This document shows, in pieces, positions 54,085 to 63,962 of a DNA stretch of 64,000 bases. The notes beneath the pieces are model-generated. The model saw nothing but the letters and a program-made list of their open reading frames with translations, had not been told where the DNA came from and did no database searches. The stretch's first letter is position 1. Every line of letters begins with the position of its first letter. This DNA is from Planctomycetota bacterium (GTDB lineage Bacteria; Planctomycetota; B15-G4), in the NCBI GenBank assembly GCA_029259745.1, contig JAJDEO010000004.1, forward strand, positions 124,001 to 188,000. Reading direction: 5' to 3'. Made by a program: the position numbers and the translations under genes.

Positions 54085-55692
54085 ATGACGATCTCACTCT
54101 CGCTCACCCTCACTTCACTCCTCGCCGCGGCCAGCTTTCACGACGCACCGCCCCACGTCGGTTCCTGGGCCGGCTGGATGTACCTCGACGACGGCGACGT
54201 GCCCGTGCGCGTGCACATCGATGAGACGTCGCAGGCGCGCATCGACCTGCCCGTCGCCGGCCAGTTCGGAGCCGCCTTCGAACTCGACACCTCGGCGACG
54301 ACGCTGACGCTCAGCTATCCGCAGCGCGCCGCCGCCGAGATTTCACTGACTCTCGAACTCGAGAGCGCCGGCCACTTCGTCGGTGAGGTTCGTTGGGGTG
54401 ACGTCGGCGGTGTCGTCGAGCTCCACGCGGCAGCCGAGGTCCTCGTTCCCCAGGGCCGCCACGACCTCGACTGTGTCGGCGTCTACGGCACATCGGGTGG
54501 CTCGGCGCGCATCGTACGCACTCAGCCGTGGGGCGAGCTCATCCTCGTCGACGCCGCGACAGGTGCCGAGCGGACGCTGTTTCCGCTCGCCGACGAGCGT
54601 TACGCGATCGGCCCCGCCCTCTACGTGCCGGCCCCGGTCGAGCGGCTCGTGCGCTTCGAACGCGACGTCGACACGTCAGTGCTCGCGTTGGTCGAGGAGA
54701 TCGACGGACAACAGACGCGCCACGCCCGGCGCACGTTGCGACGTGAGGAGCTGGCCGTGACGCGTGACGACGTCACGCTCGTCGGCACGCTCTACCTCGG
54801 CGACCACGCCGATGCCCCGTGCGCGATCGTCGCAGGCGGAAGCGGTTGGACGGACCGCACACGCGTCGAGGAGGTCGCGATGCGGCTCGTTGCCCAGGGC
54901 CTGCATGCCGTCATCTACGACAAGCGCGGGTGGGGCGAGTCGGGCGGCGAACGCGACGTCCCCTTCGCCACGACGGCCGCCGACCTACGAGCCTTCGCCG
55001 ACCTTGCGCGTCGGCATGACGTCGCCGGTGCGCGTGCCGTCGGATACGTAGGCCTGAGTCGGGGCGGTTGGTATGGCGCCCTCGCGGCGGCCGAGGACGA
55101 CGACGCGGCGTTCTTCGTCTCGGTCGTCGGACCGGCCGTCTCACCGATCGAACAGGAAACGACGGCGCGACTCGACCGGATGCGTGGCGGCGGCGCCACG
55201 GACGAGCACGTCACCCTTGGCCGCCGTTACCTCGAGGCGATGTGGCACTTCGCACGCACCGGCTCGGAGGGCGAGCGTTACCTCGAGCTGCGTGGCGTCG
55301 TCGAGCCCACGGGCTGGCTCGGCGAACTCCACGGACCGCGCGACCTCGCGCCCGACGCTTGGCGCTGGCTCCGTCTCAACGGCGACTTCGACCCCATCCC
55401 GACGTTGCGCGCCTTGGCCTGCCCGACGCTCGCCGTCTACGGCAGCGAGGACCTCGCCGTCGCGTCGCGGATCAACGCCCCGCTGATGCGCGACGCGCTG
55501 GACTCATCCGAGGCGAGCCCCCGCGACGTCGTCGTCCTGCCCGGCTGCGATCACGCTCTCGCGATCGTCGAGCGCACCGACGACGGGACGCGCCTGCCCT
55601 TCCACCGCCGCAAGGGGCGTCATCCGGACGCATGGAGCACCATCGGGGGGTTCCTTCGCGAGCGGACAGAACGCCGTTCCGAACCTCGCTGA
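54085..55692 (+). CDS. Exported alpha/beta hydrolase
   Basis: The 535-residue protein starts with a signal-like segment and a 200-residue beta-rich N-terminal region. The hydrolase domain has AIVAGGSGWTDRTR, YDKRGWGESGG, nucleophile Ser in VGLSRGGW, Asp in VYGSEDLAV and His in GCDHALAI. It is an esterase/peptidase-like enzyme with unknown substrate. Confidence 0.9.
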   Translation: MTISLSLTLTSLLAAASFHDAPPHVGSWAGWMYLDDGDVPVRVHIDETSQARIDLPVAGQFGAAFELDTSATTLTLSYPQRAAAEISLTLELESAGHFVGEVRWGDVGGVVELHAAAEVLVPQGRHDLDCVGVYGTSGGSARIVRTQPWGELILVDAATGAERTLFPLADERYAIGPALYVPAPVERLVRFERDVDTSVLALVEEIDGQQTRHARRTLRREELAVTRDDVTLVGTLYLGDHADAPCAIVAGGSGWTDRTRVEEVAMRLVAQGLHAVIYDKRGWGESGGERDVPFATTAADLRAFADLARRHDVAGARAVGYVGLSRGGWYGALAAAEDDDAAFFVSVVGPAVSPIEQETTARLDRMRGGGATDEHVTLGRRYLEAMWHFARTGSEGERYLELRGVVEPTGWLGELHGPRDLAPDAWRWLRLNGDFDPIPTLRALACPTLAVYGSEDLAVASRINAPLMRDALDSSEASPRDVVVLPGCDHALAIVERTDDGTRLPFHRRKGRHPDAWSTIGGFLRERTERRSEPR

Positions 55693-55905
55693 GCGTCGCC
55701 TCCGAGGTACCGAGTCTGCGGCGCGGGGGGGGAATTTTCTCCCCGACCATGAGATCCGCTGCGACGCTGGTTCCGTAGGGCCCCTGCCGGACACCCGGCA
55801 CGGGCTCCGCCGTCAACCGCCTCCGTGCGGTCGCCGACTCTGATCCCGGTGCGCACTTCCGCCCCACGGCAACGCAGCGCGCCCGCTTCCCATCCGAGAC
55901 ACCCC

Positions 55906-56997
55906 ATGAAACTCGCACTCGCCCTGTTGCTCCTCGCCGCACCGCTCGTCGCACAAAACGAGTTCTACGCAGACATCGAAGGCTCGCAGGAGAACCCGCC
56001 CGTCGCCACGTCGGCCGGCGGCTGGGGACACGTCGTCCTCAACGCCAACGACACGCTCACGTACGACGTGCGCACCTTCGGCATCTCCGCCACGGCCGCC
56101 CACATCCACACGGGTGTCGTCGGCAGCAACGGCGGCGTGCTCTTCCCGCTCTCCGGCGGACCGACGACCTGGTCGGGAACGACCAGCGCGCTGACCGCAG
56201 GACAGATCACGACCCTGCGCAGCGAAGGCCTGTACATCAACGTTCACTCGTCGGCCAACCCAGGCGGTGAGATCCGCGGACAGGTCGAACCGCGCTCGCG
56301 CAACTTCGCGATCTTCGCGTCGGGCGACCAGGAGAACCCGCCCACGGGCAGCACCGGCTCGGGAACAGGGACGCTCATCGTCAACGCCGCTGGTGCGTTC
56401 GAGTACGACTTCGACGTCTCCGGCGTGGCCGTCACGGTCGCGCACATCCACGAGGGCGCCGTGGGCTCGAATGGCGGCGTCTTCGAGCCGCTCGCGGGTG
56501 GTCCGACCGACTTCATCGGCACGAGCCCCGTGCTCGACGGCGACGACTTCGGGAAGCTCCAAGACGATCTCTTCTACGCGAACTTCCACAGCGCGACGAA
56601 CCCCGGCGGCGAGATCCGCGGGCAGGTCATCTCGTCGGGCATCCGCTACGGCGACATCGACAACACGGGGCTGACGTTCGACATCGGCGGCGCCCCGCAG
56701 GGCGACGCACCCATCACGATCGAACTCTCCGGTGGCGCGGCCAGCTCGACGGGTTTCCTGCTCGTCTCCCTCGGCCCCGGCGCGGCCGTCATCAAGGGCG
56801 CACCGTTCCTGCTCGACCCCGGCGCACTCGTCATCACCGACATCCTCCTCCCGCTCGACGCCTCGGGCAGCCTCGCGCTTCCCGCGGTCCTACCGGCACT
56901 CACCTTCGACATCGACCTGTACTTTCAGTTCTTCAACTTGATCCCCGGCGGGGTCGACAGCAGCAACGGAGTCCGCTTGAAGCTGCGCGACATCTGA
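55906..56997 (+). CDS. Secreted protein with two CHRD domains
   Basis: The ATG at 55906 starts a signal peptide (LALALLLLAAPLVAQ). Two CHRD domains of about 110 residues follow; each has GSQENPPV or GDQENPPT, AAHIHTGVVGSNGGVLFPL-type and NPGGEIRGQV segments. The last 110 residues form a beta domain. CHRD proteins are common exported proteins of unclear function in Planctomycetota. Confidence 0.93.
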   Translation: MKLALALLLLAAPLVAQNEFYADIEGSQENPPVATSAGGWGHVVLNANDTLTYDVRTFGISATAAHIHTGVVGSNGGVLFPLSGGPTTWSGTTSALTAGQITTLRSEGLYINVHSSANPGGEIRGQVEPRSRNFAIFASGDQENPPTGSTGSGTGTLIVNAAGAFEYDFDVSGVAVTVAHIHEGAVGSNGGVFEPLAGGPTDFIGTSPVLDGDDFGKLQDDLFYANFHSATNPGGEIRGQVISSGIRYGDIDNTGLTFDIGGAPQGDAPITIELSGGAASSTGFLLVSLGPGAAVIKGAPFLLDPGALVITDILLPLDASGSLALPAVLPALTFDIDLYFQFFNLIPGGVDSSNGVRLKLRDI

Positions 56998-57031
56998 GCA
57001 GTCCGCTGAACCCTCGCTTTCCGTGGCGCCC

Positions 57032-57076
57032 ACCGGGCCGCGTCGAAGATGTCTTCGGCGCGGCCCGGTTCTTGTT
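57032..57076 (+). terminator. Rho-independent terminator after the CHRD gene
   Basis: A 17-base stem (ACCGGGCCGCG... with CGCGGCCCGGT) and a 4-base loop is followed by TCTTGTT. It has one G-U-type mismatch. Confidence 0.8.
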
Positions 57077-57147
57077 CAGCGCGTCGTCATCGGCACGCTC
57101 GGCCAAATCGCATTACGATGACGAGACGCTTCCACGGAGAGAGTTCC

Positions 57148-58458
57148 ATGCTGTCACGCACCCTCGCGCTCGTCATCGCCTGCTGCTCCAGCGCTTCTGC
57201 CGACGTCTTGATCGTCGACGGCACGGGCGCGACGCCGGAGTCCTTCATGACGATCCAGTCGGCGATCGACTCCGCCCAGTCGGGGGACACCGTGCTCGTG
57301 ACGGGCTCGGGCACCGTCGTGTTCGACGAGGAACTCGTGCTCACGGCGAAGGGCATCACGCTCATCGCGGACAACGACGTCGCCGTCCACGCAAAGTCGC
57401 TCGAGCTCGCATCGATCCCGATCACCGAACGAACCGTCCTGCGCGGCATCGACTTCGGGCTGCCCGGCGCGACGCCGAACAACGTCGCGTTGAACGTCTT
57501 CAACGCCTTCGGTTCGATCCGCATCGAGAACTGCGACTTCTATGGGCGCGACGGAGCAGCCGGGCTCCTGAACGGCACGACCCCCATCGAGTTCGGCTAT
57601 TCCGGATACGCGGCCGCCGAGATCCTGGGCTGCAACGACCTCGTCTTCCATCAGTGCAACTTCTTCGGCGGACAGGCCGACCCGCTCGACGCGGGCCAGT
57701 ACTACTCGTGCAACGGGGGCGACGGACTCGAGATCTCCTTCGCGACGGTCTCGATGAGCGGCTGCACCGTGATCGCTGCCCACGGCGCGCACATCAACGT
57801 CGACATCTTCCAAGACGGTGGAGACGGCGGGCACGGCCTCATCATCCGCGACAGCGTCATCTCGCTGGCGGGCACCGTGATCGAGTCCGGCGACGGGGGC
57901 GATGGCGCCTGCGACCTGCCTGCGTGTGATGTCGGCGGGCCCGGCGGCGATGCCATTCGTCTGCTCGACTCCGCGGGCGTCCTGCGCTTGCGCGACGTCA
58001 CGACGCTCGCCGGCGTCGGCGGCCTCGATGGCGACGGGGGCGGCTTCGCCGGTGACGGCGTCGAGCTGCGCAACCCGATGGGGAGTCTCGTCCTGAGCTA
58101 CCCGAGCCTGTTCCGAGACTTCACGACCGCATCGTCGCCGCTGCGCGCGGGCGACGACCTCACGCTCACGCTCGCCGGACTCGCCGGCGACACGATCTTC
58201 GTCTGGGGCGCACTCGACACCCAGTCGACGTTCGTCCCCAAGTTCCACGGACCTTACCTGCTCGCCGGCGCGACGCTCGGACCGACCGCCTTCGCGCTGG
58301 GAACGCTCCCCGCCGACGGGGCACTCGAGCTCGACATCGCGATCCCACCGCTACCCGGCCTCGACGCCCTCGAGCTGTCGCTCCAGATGTTCACCCAGCG
58401 CCCTGGCGGCGGCGTGTTCTTCGGGCCTGGATCCACGATCGTGCTGCTCGGCGGCTGA
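57148..58458 (+). CDS. Secreted beta-helix-like protein
   Basis: The ATG at 57148 with GAGAGAG upstream begins a signal peptide (TLALVIACCSSASA). The 436-residue product opens with FMTIQSAIDSAQSGDTVLV, the usual entry of secreted beta-helix proteins, and has rungs with Asn and Asp. It ends with a beta domain like that of the CHRD protein. It follows a terminator, so it is a separate unit. Confidence 0.85.
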   Translation: MLSRTLALVIACCSSASADVLIVDGTGATPESFMTIQSAIDSAQSGDTVLVTGSGTVVFDEELVLTAKGITLIADNDVAVHAKSLELASIPITERTVLRGIDFGLPGATPNNVALNVFNAFGSIRIENCDFYGRDGAAGLLNGTTPIEFGYSGYAAAEILGCNDLVFHQCNFFGGQADPLDAGQYYSCNGGDGLEISFATVSMSGCTVIAAHGAHINVDIFQDGGDGGHGLIIRDSVISLAGTVIESGDGGDGACDLPACDVGGPGGDAIRLLDSAGVLRLRDVTTLAGVGGLDGDGGGFAGDGVELRNPMGSLVLSYPSLFRDFTTASSPLRAGDDLTLTLAGLAGDTIFVWGALDTQSTFVPKFHGPYLLAGATLGPTAFALGTLPADGALELDIAIPPLPGLDALELSLQMFTQRPGGGVFFGPGSTIVLLGG

Positions 58459-58530
58459 TCCGCTGCGTCTCCGACGGGGACGCGAACGGCACGTGCCAAT
58501 CCGCAGCCTCGCCAGTACCATGACGCCGCC

Positions 58531-59688
58531 ATGACGAAACCCACGCCCAAGCCCTGTCTCTTCGTGTTCGAGGACGGTGACGTCCATCGCGGCACGCACT
58601 TCGGTCACGACGGCGAATCGCTCGGCGAGGTCGTCTTCAACACGGCGATGTCCGGCTACCAGGAGATCCTCACGGACCCCTCCTACCGCGGGCAGATCGT
58701 GCTGATGACCTACCCGCACATCGGCAACACGGGGGTGAACCCCGAGGACGTCGAATCCGAGCGCTGCTACCTCAGCGGCTTCGTGATCCGCGAGCTGTCG
58801 CCGATCGTCAGCAACCAGCGCGCGACACAAGACCTGTCCAGCTACCTCGACGCCGAGGGCATCGTCGGCATCGCCGGCATCGACACGCGCGCGATCGTGC
58901 GCAAGGTGCGCGAGGCCGGCGAGCTGCGCGCCGTGATCTCGAGTGTCGACACCGACCCCGAGTCACTGCTCGCCAAGGTGCGCGCCTGGCCGGGGCTCGG
59001 CGGCGTCGACACGGTCAAGGAAGTGACGTGCTCGAAGCCCGAGGTCTGGACCGAAGGCCTCGACGGACCGTTCCTGCCGAAACTCGACAGTGGCGTCCAC
59101 GCCGGCCGCCGCCCGCGCCTCGCTGTCTACGACTTCGGCGTCAAGCGCAACATGCTGCGTGGGCTCGTCGCCGACGGCTTCGACGTCACGGTCTTCCCGG
59201 CCTACACCACGGCCGACGAGATCCGCGAGCACGCGCCCGACTGCCTCTTCCTCAGCAACGGCCCCGGCGACCCCGGCGCGCTCGGCGATCCGATCGCCTC
59301 GATCCGGTCACTCGTGAACGGCGGCCTGCCGACCTTCGGAATCTGCCTCGGTCACCAGCTCACGGCCCACGCCCTGGGCGGTAGAACCGAGAAGATGCGC
59401 TTCGGCCACCACGGCGCCAACCAGCCCGTGATCGACCTGACCACCGAGAAGACCGAGATCACGAGCCAGAACCACAGCTTCGTCGTGGATCGCGCGTCGC
59501 TCGACGACGGAATGGTGGAAGTCACGCACGAAAATCTCAATGACAGGACCGTCGAAGGCCTTCGCCATCGCGACCTGCCGCTCTTCACGGTGCAATATCA
59601 CCCCGAAGCGGCCCCAGGCCCGCGCGATGCCTTCTATCTGTTCCGTCGTTTCCGCGAGATGGTCGCCGAGCACGCGCCGGCGAGCTGA
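58531..59688 (+). CDS. carA: Carbamoyl-phosphate synthase small subunit
   Basis: The 385-residue protein has the CarA N-terminal domain (GYQEILTDPSYRGQIV) and a class I glutamine amidotransferase domain with the nucleophile Cys in FGICLGHQL and the His/Glu pair in YHPEAAPGPRD. It supplies ammonia from glutamine for carbamoyl phosphate in pyrimidine and arginine synthesis. carB is not adjacent. Confidence 0.97.
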   Translation: MTKPTPKPCLFVFEDGDVHRGTHFGHDGESLGEVVFNTAMSGYQEILTDPSYRGQIVLMTYPHIGNTGVNPEDVESERCYLSGFVIRELSPIVSNQRATQDLSSYLDAEGIVGIAGIDTRAIVRKVREAGELRAVISSVDTDPESLLAKVRAWPGLGGVDTVKEVTCSKPEVWTEGLDGPFLPKLDSGVHAGRRPRLAVYDFGVKRNMLRGLVADGFDVTVFPAYTTADEIREHAPDCLFLSNGPGDPGALGDPIASIRSLVNGGLPTFGICLGHQLTAHALGGRTEKMRFGHHGANQPVIDLTTEKTEITSQNHSFVVDRASLDDGMVEVTHENLNDRTVEGLRHRDLPLFTVQYHPEAAPGPRDAFYLFRRFREMVAEHAPAS

Positions 59689-59718
59689 CCGCGGAACCCA
59701 TCTCGAGGATCACGTTCT

Positions 59719-59949
59719 ATGTCCGGTACTGGACAAGGCTCGACGAGCAACGTCATCGCTGCTCTCGCCAGCTTCATCATCCCCGGCCTCGGCCAGCTCA
59801 TCCAAGGCCGAGTGCTCGCCGCCCTCATCCACTTCGTCCTCTCAGGCGTGATCTGGGTGCTGACACTGGGCTACGGCGGTTGGATCATGCACATCGTCTC
59901 GGCCATCGGCGCGGCGCGCTGGAAACCCGATCGCCCGCCATCAGCCTGA
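59719..59949 (+). CDS. Small membrane protein, TM2-like
   Basis: The 76-residue protein has SFIIPGLGQLIQGRVLAAL and a second helix, a pattern like small TM2- or YqaE-like membrane proteins. It lies 30 bases after carA. Function unknown. Confidence 0.75.
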   Translation: MSGTGQGSTSNVIAALASFIIPGLGQLIQGRVLAALIHFVLSGVIWVLTLGYGGWIMHIVSAIGAARWKPDRPPSA

Positions 59950-60348
59950 GAGCGGCCGCGCGCAAAGTCAGGATGACTGCGGATCGTCCGAGCTGAGCCC
60001 GCCGTATTCCGCGCTCCCGAGGCGTCCCCCAGAGCCGTGTTCGCGCGCCTCCTCACGGCTTTCGCAGAGCGATCCCGGTGAGTTAAAGGCGACTTGCTGG
60101 GGGACGATCGTCCACGAGGAACCCGGGCTAACGCTGAGCTATCGACCTTCGGCATCTCGGACACCGAACGCCGGATGACAGCGCTGGTCGTCTCGACCTC
60201 CCGCACGTACGGGGCGCTTCCGCCCTGCGCCTGGCGTTGCGACCGGCCGTCGAGCCGCACATCGTGGATGTGCATGAGCGGCGCGTGAGCGCGGCTTGCT
60301 ATTGTCCAGCCCAGCCGGCGTGCATGGCGAGAGACGGAGACAGAGACG
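59950..60348. other. 399-base gap, no gene seen
   Basis: No credible reading frame, tRNA or strong terminator is seen. The promoter of the deoxyhypusine-synthase-like gene should lie at its right end. Confidence 0.4.
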
Positions 60349-61434
60349 ATGAGCGGCACCTACCCCTGTGGAACACCCCGCGACGACGGTGCGTCGGTCC
60401 GTGGCGATCTCGCCGACGGTCACTCCGATGGCCTCGAGCCGATCCACTCGCTCGACCTCGAAGCGACGACGAGCATCGACGCGCTCGTGCGCGGGATGGC
60501 GGGCACGGCGTTCGGCGGGCGCAACCTCGGTGAAGCCGCCGACGTCTACGAAGCCATGGTGCGCGACCCGGCCTGTCATCGCGTCCTCACGCTTTCGGGC
60601 GCGATGACGATCGCGAAACAGGGCCTCGTCATCGCCGACATGATCGACCGCGGGTGGGTCCAGGCGATCGTCTCGACGGGCGCCCTCATGACGCACGGTC
60701 TCGTCGAAACCGCCGGCATGCTGCACTTCAAGCACGACCCGGCCATGAGCGACGAGGAGCTCATGCGTAAGGGTTACAACCGCGTTTACGACACGATCGA
60801 ACTCGAACAGAACCTCGACGACACCGAGCGCCTCGTCTCTTCGATCCTCGACGGCGTGCCGGACGACGACGTCCTCTGCAGCCACTCGATCACGTCGATG
60901 ATCGGCAAGCACCTCTCCGAGCAGGGCGACGGGCGCGGACCGCTGCGCTCGGCCTACGAGAAGGGCGTGCCCGTCTACATTCCGGCGTTCACGGACTCCG
61001 AGCTCGGCCTCGACGTCGCGACGCACAACCACGCGCGCCGCCTCGCCGGACGGACGCCGCTGCGCTTCGATCCCTTCCTCGACCTCGACCACTTCCACGC
61101 CCGGTTCATCGAGCACACCACCCACGGGATCCTGACGATCGGCGGCGGGGTCCCGCGCAACTGGGCGCAGCAGGTCGCGCCGTACATCGACATCCTCGGC
61201 AAGCGCGTCCCCGAACTCGCCCATCCGCCGCAGCGCTACCGCTACGCCGTCCGCATCTGTCCCGAACCTGTCGAGTGGGGTGGGCTCTCGGGCTGCAGCT
61301 ACAGCGAGTCGGTGAGTTGGGGCAAGATCGTTCCGGCCTCGGAAGGCGGGCGTTGGGCCGAGGTCAAGGCCGATGCCACGATCGCCTGGCCGCTGATCAT
61401 CAAGGCCGTCATGGAACGCGTCGACAAGAGCTGA
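60349..61434 (+). CDS. Deoxyhypusine synthase family (possible homospermidine synthase)
   Basis: The 361-residue protein has SGAMTIAKQGLVIADMI, STGALMTHGLVE, the GGGVPRN NAD-binding loop and the catalytic Lys in ESVSWGKIV near the C-terminus. In eukaryotes and archaea this family modifies eIF5A. Bacteria lack eIF5A, and bacterial members can instead make homospermidine from putrescine and spermidine; that activity is inferred here. Confidence 0.92.
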   Translation: MSGTYPCGTPRDDGASVRGDLADGHSDGLEPIHSLDLEATTSIDALVRGMAGTAFGGRNLGEAADVYEAMVRDPACHRVLTLSGAMTIAKQGLVIADMIDRGWVQAIVSTGALMTHGLVETAGMLHFKHDPAMSDEELMRKGYNRVYDTIELEQNLDDTERLVSSILDGVPDDDVLCSHSITSMIGKHLSEQGDGRGPLRSAYEKGVPVYIPAFTDSELGLDVATHNHARRLAGRTPLRFDPFLDLDHFHARFIEHTTHGILTIGGGVPRNWAQQVAPYIDILGKRVPELAHPPQRYRYAVRICPEPVEWGGLSGCSYSESVSWGKIVPASEGGRWAEVKADATIAWPLIIKAVMERVDKS

Positions 61435-61464
61435 GATCCGGCCGACGCGCTCCGTTCACGTGCG

Positions 61465-61899
61465 TCACGCCTCGGCCATCTTGCGCTCGTCGAAGTCCGC
61501 GGCGAGCGACTGCGCCTTGGCTTCCGAAATCACCTTGCGCGCCTTCGGGAAGACCTCGTCTTCCTCCTCGTCGACGTGGTGCACGACGTCGTGGCCGAGC
61601 GTCTTGAAGCGCGTCAGCCACCCGGAGCTCGACATGTCCATGTCGTCGAGTTCCTCGAGGAGGTCGGCGGCTTCCTTGTGTTCTGCGACGGAGTGGCGCG
61701 CCTTCTCCTGCGTGTCAGGGTGCGCGATCAACTCGGCGTAGAAGACCTGCTCTTCGGCGTTGGCGTGGGCCTCGAGCTCTGTCTTGAATTTGTTCCACAA
61801 CTCTCGGCGATCGGCGCTGTCGCCGGAAGTCTCGGCGAGCCGGCGGACGAGGTCGCGCTGACGATCGTGGTCGGTCTCGAGTCGTTCGTAGATGTCCAT
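61465..61899 (-). CDS. Hemerythrin HHE-domain protein
   Basis: The ATG at 61899 starts MDIYERLETDHDRQRDLV. The 144-residue four-helix protein has His and Glu ligands in DHDRQ, EAHANAEEQVFYAEL, EHKEA and DVVHHVDEEEDEVFP, the HHE pattern that binds a diiron site. Likely oxygen or nitric-oxide related. Confidence 0.92.
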   Translation of the reverse strand: MDIYERLETDHDRQRDLVRRLAETSGDSADRRELWNKFKTELEAHANAEEQVFYAELIAHPDTQEKARHSVAEHKEAADLLEELDDMDMSSSGWLTRFKTLGHDVVHHVDEEEDEVFPKARKVISEAKAQSLAADFDERKMAEA

Positions 61900-62033
61900 C
61901 AAACGGATTCCTTTGTAGAAACGGGGGGCGAGACTGCCGCAAAGCAGCTCGTCGACGCAGCGTGCACCGCAAGTCATCACGCGCGCAGCTTGGTCCCGAG
62001 CAAAGAGCAACTCCCGTGCCGATCGCCGCTCGC

Positions 62034-62444
62034 TCAGCGGTCCGCCGTGCGGACGCGGAACATCAAGCCCGACCACGTCTCATCGATCGCGCAGATCTTC
62101 GTGTCGACCAGCCCGGCGTCGAGTCCGACGTATTGCACGACGTCGAAGGACAGGTCGGTAGTGACGCCGGAGGTCTTCTTCGGCCACCCGACCCAGAGCG
62201 CGCCGGTCGGTTGCAGACGCTTGGCGATTCCGGCGAAGCGTCGACGCAGCACGGACGCTTTCGTGACGAACAGCACGACGACGTCGAGCGCAGCGGCGCG
62301 CGCGCCCACGTGCACGACGTCTTCGGGAAGCGCGCCGAGCGTGCGCTCGAAATCGGGCGGGGCATCGACGAGCAGCAGTCGATGCCCCGCCTTGATCGCC
62401 AGCTTCTTCGCCAGCGGTGTTCCCGAGTATCCCGCGGGACTCAT
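62034..62444 (-). CDS. DUF3052 family protein
   Basis: The ATG at 62444 overlaps the upstream stop by four bases (ATGA). The 136-residue protein has SGTPLAKKLAIKAGHR, FVTKASVLRRRF and ALWVGWPKKTSGV, characteristic of DUF3052. Function unknown. Confidence 0.9.
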   Translation of the reverse strand: MSPAGYSGTPLAKKLAIKAGHRLLLVDAPPDFERTLGALPEDVVHVGARAAALDVVVLFVTKASVLRRRFAGIAKRLQPTGALWVGWPKKTSGVTTDLSFDVVQYVGLDAGLVDTKICAIDETWSGLMFRVRTADR

Positions 62445-63820
62445 GCCGGAGCCGGCGCGTTTCCGTGCGAGAGATACTCGATGAGGTCGAGCTTCGAGAG
62501 CAATGTGATCAGTCGGCCGTCGTCGTCGAGCACGAGCGCCGTTTCGCCGCGCATGAACGATGACGTCAGCATCTCCGACGGATCGCCCATCGCCACGGTC
62601 GAGACGCGACGACACATGACCTCGGCGATCACCGTGCTCATCGTGCAACGTCCCTCGACGAGCGCACTGAGCACGTCGGTTTCCGTGACGATACCGCGCA
62701 GCTCGCTCGACTCGCCGACAACCGGCAACTGCGAGACGCCGTGGTCCTTCATGACCCCGACGGCGTCGCCGACGAGCTGGTTCTCGCGGATCGTGAAGAT
62801 CTCGCGCGGCGGCATGCGGCGCACGATGTCAGCGACCTCACCCTCCGTGAGCGTGTCCTCGGTGAAGCGGTTCTCTGCCATCCAGCGGTCGTCGAGGAAC
62901 TTCGTCATGTAGTTGCGGACGCCGTCCGCGAGGATCGTCAGCACGCGTTCGCCGGGCTTCATCGTCTTGGCGTGCTCGAGCGTCGCCCACATGGCCGAAC
63001 CACACGAGCCACCGCAGAGCAGACCTTCGCGACGAATGAGCTTGCGCGCCATGAGGAAGCTGTCGCGGTCGCGCGTCTTGATCCAGGTGTCGACGAGATC
63101 CCGATCCATGACGTCGGGAATAAAGTCGTAACCGATCCCTTCGACCTTGTACGAGCCGACTTCATCGGTGGGCAGGCCCGCGATGATCGAGCCGACGGGG
63201 TCGACGCCGACGATGCGGCAGTTCGGCATCTCACGCTTGAGGCGCTTCGCGATGCCGCTGAGCGTACCGCCCGTGCCCACCGTGGCGACGAACGCATCGA
63301 GCTTGCCATCGCAGGCCTCGAGGATCTCGCCGGCCGTCTTCTCTTCGTGGACGTTCGGGTTGTCGGGGTTTCTGTATTGGTCGAGGATGCGCGAGCGCGG
63401 GATGTGCTCGTTGAGACTCAACGCCACGCCGATGTGACTATCGGGCGCGTCGAACGCAGCCTCGGTCGGCGTGCGGTAGATCTCGGCACCGAGCGCCTCG
63501 AGCACGACCTGCTTCTCGCGGCTCATCTTCTCGGGCATCGTGATGATGCAGCGGTAGCCGCGAACGGCGGCCGCCATCGCGAGACCGATGCCGGTGTTGC
63601 CCGACGTCGCCTCGATGAGCGTGTCACCCGGCTCGATCTCGCCGCGCGCCTCGGCTTGCTGGAGCATGTGGACGCCGATGCGGTCCTTCACGGAGCCGCC
63701 CGGGTTCAGGAACTCGAGCTTGGCGAGCACCTCGGGGGGCAGTCCGCGCGAGACGTGGTTGATGCGGACGACGGGCGTCTCGCCGACGACGTCGAGGATG
63801 TTGTCGTAGATCTTGGCCAC
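62441..63820 (-). CDS. Cystathionine beta-synthase/cysteine-synthase-type PLP enzyme with CBS domains
   Basis: The GTG at 63820 with GGAG about nine bases upstream begins VAKIYDNILDVVG. The 459-residue protein has the PLP Lys in NPGGSVKDRIG, EATSGNTGIG, TVGTGGTLSG and a Ser loop GGSCGSA. Two C-terminal CBS domains follow. It makes cystathionine from serine and homocysteine or cysteine from O-acetylserine; the CBS domains suggest adenosyl-ligand control. Confidence 0.93.
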   Translation of the reverse strand: MAKIYDNILDVVGETPVVRINHVSRGLPPEVLAKLEFLNPGGSVKDRIGVHMLQQAEARGEIEPGDTLIEATSGNTGIGLAMAAAVRGYRCIITMPEKMSREKQVVLEALGAEIYRTPTEAAFDAPDSHIGVALSLNEHIPRSRILDQYRNPDNPNVHEEKTAGEILEACDGKLDAFVATVGTGGTLSGIAKRLKREMPNCRIVGVDPVGSIIAGLPTDEVGSYKVEGIGYDFIPDVMDRDLVDTWIKTRDRDSFLMARKLIRREGLLCGGSCGSAMWATLEHAKTMKPGERVLTILADGVRNYMTKFLDDRWMAENRFTEDTLTEGEVADIVRRMPPREIFTIRENQLVGDAVGVMKDHGVSQLPVVGESSELRGIVTETDVLSALVEGRCTMSTVIAEVMCRRVSTVAMGDPSEMLTSSFMRGETALVLDDDGRLITLLSKLDLIEYLSHGNAPAPA

Positions 63821-63962
63821 GGGGGGCGCTCCAAGGTTCGGGGCTCCGACCACCGCCGAACGAGACGGGGTCGGATCCTCGATTGTAAGAATGACGGAAC
63901 ATAACGCGACCGGCTGGTCCGCAGAACGCTGTCTCGCCGGGCGGCTGGTAGACTCCGCGGCC

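Noticed and set aside
55725..55755. G-run and C-run after the hydrolase as a terminator
   Set aside because: The arms are short homopolymers with an AATTTT loop and no T-tail on the coding strand; not convincing.
60139..61224. Long leftward frame opposite the deoxyhypusine-synthase gene
   Set aside because: Antisense of a well-conserved enzyme, with no recognisable motif of its own.
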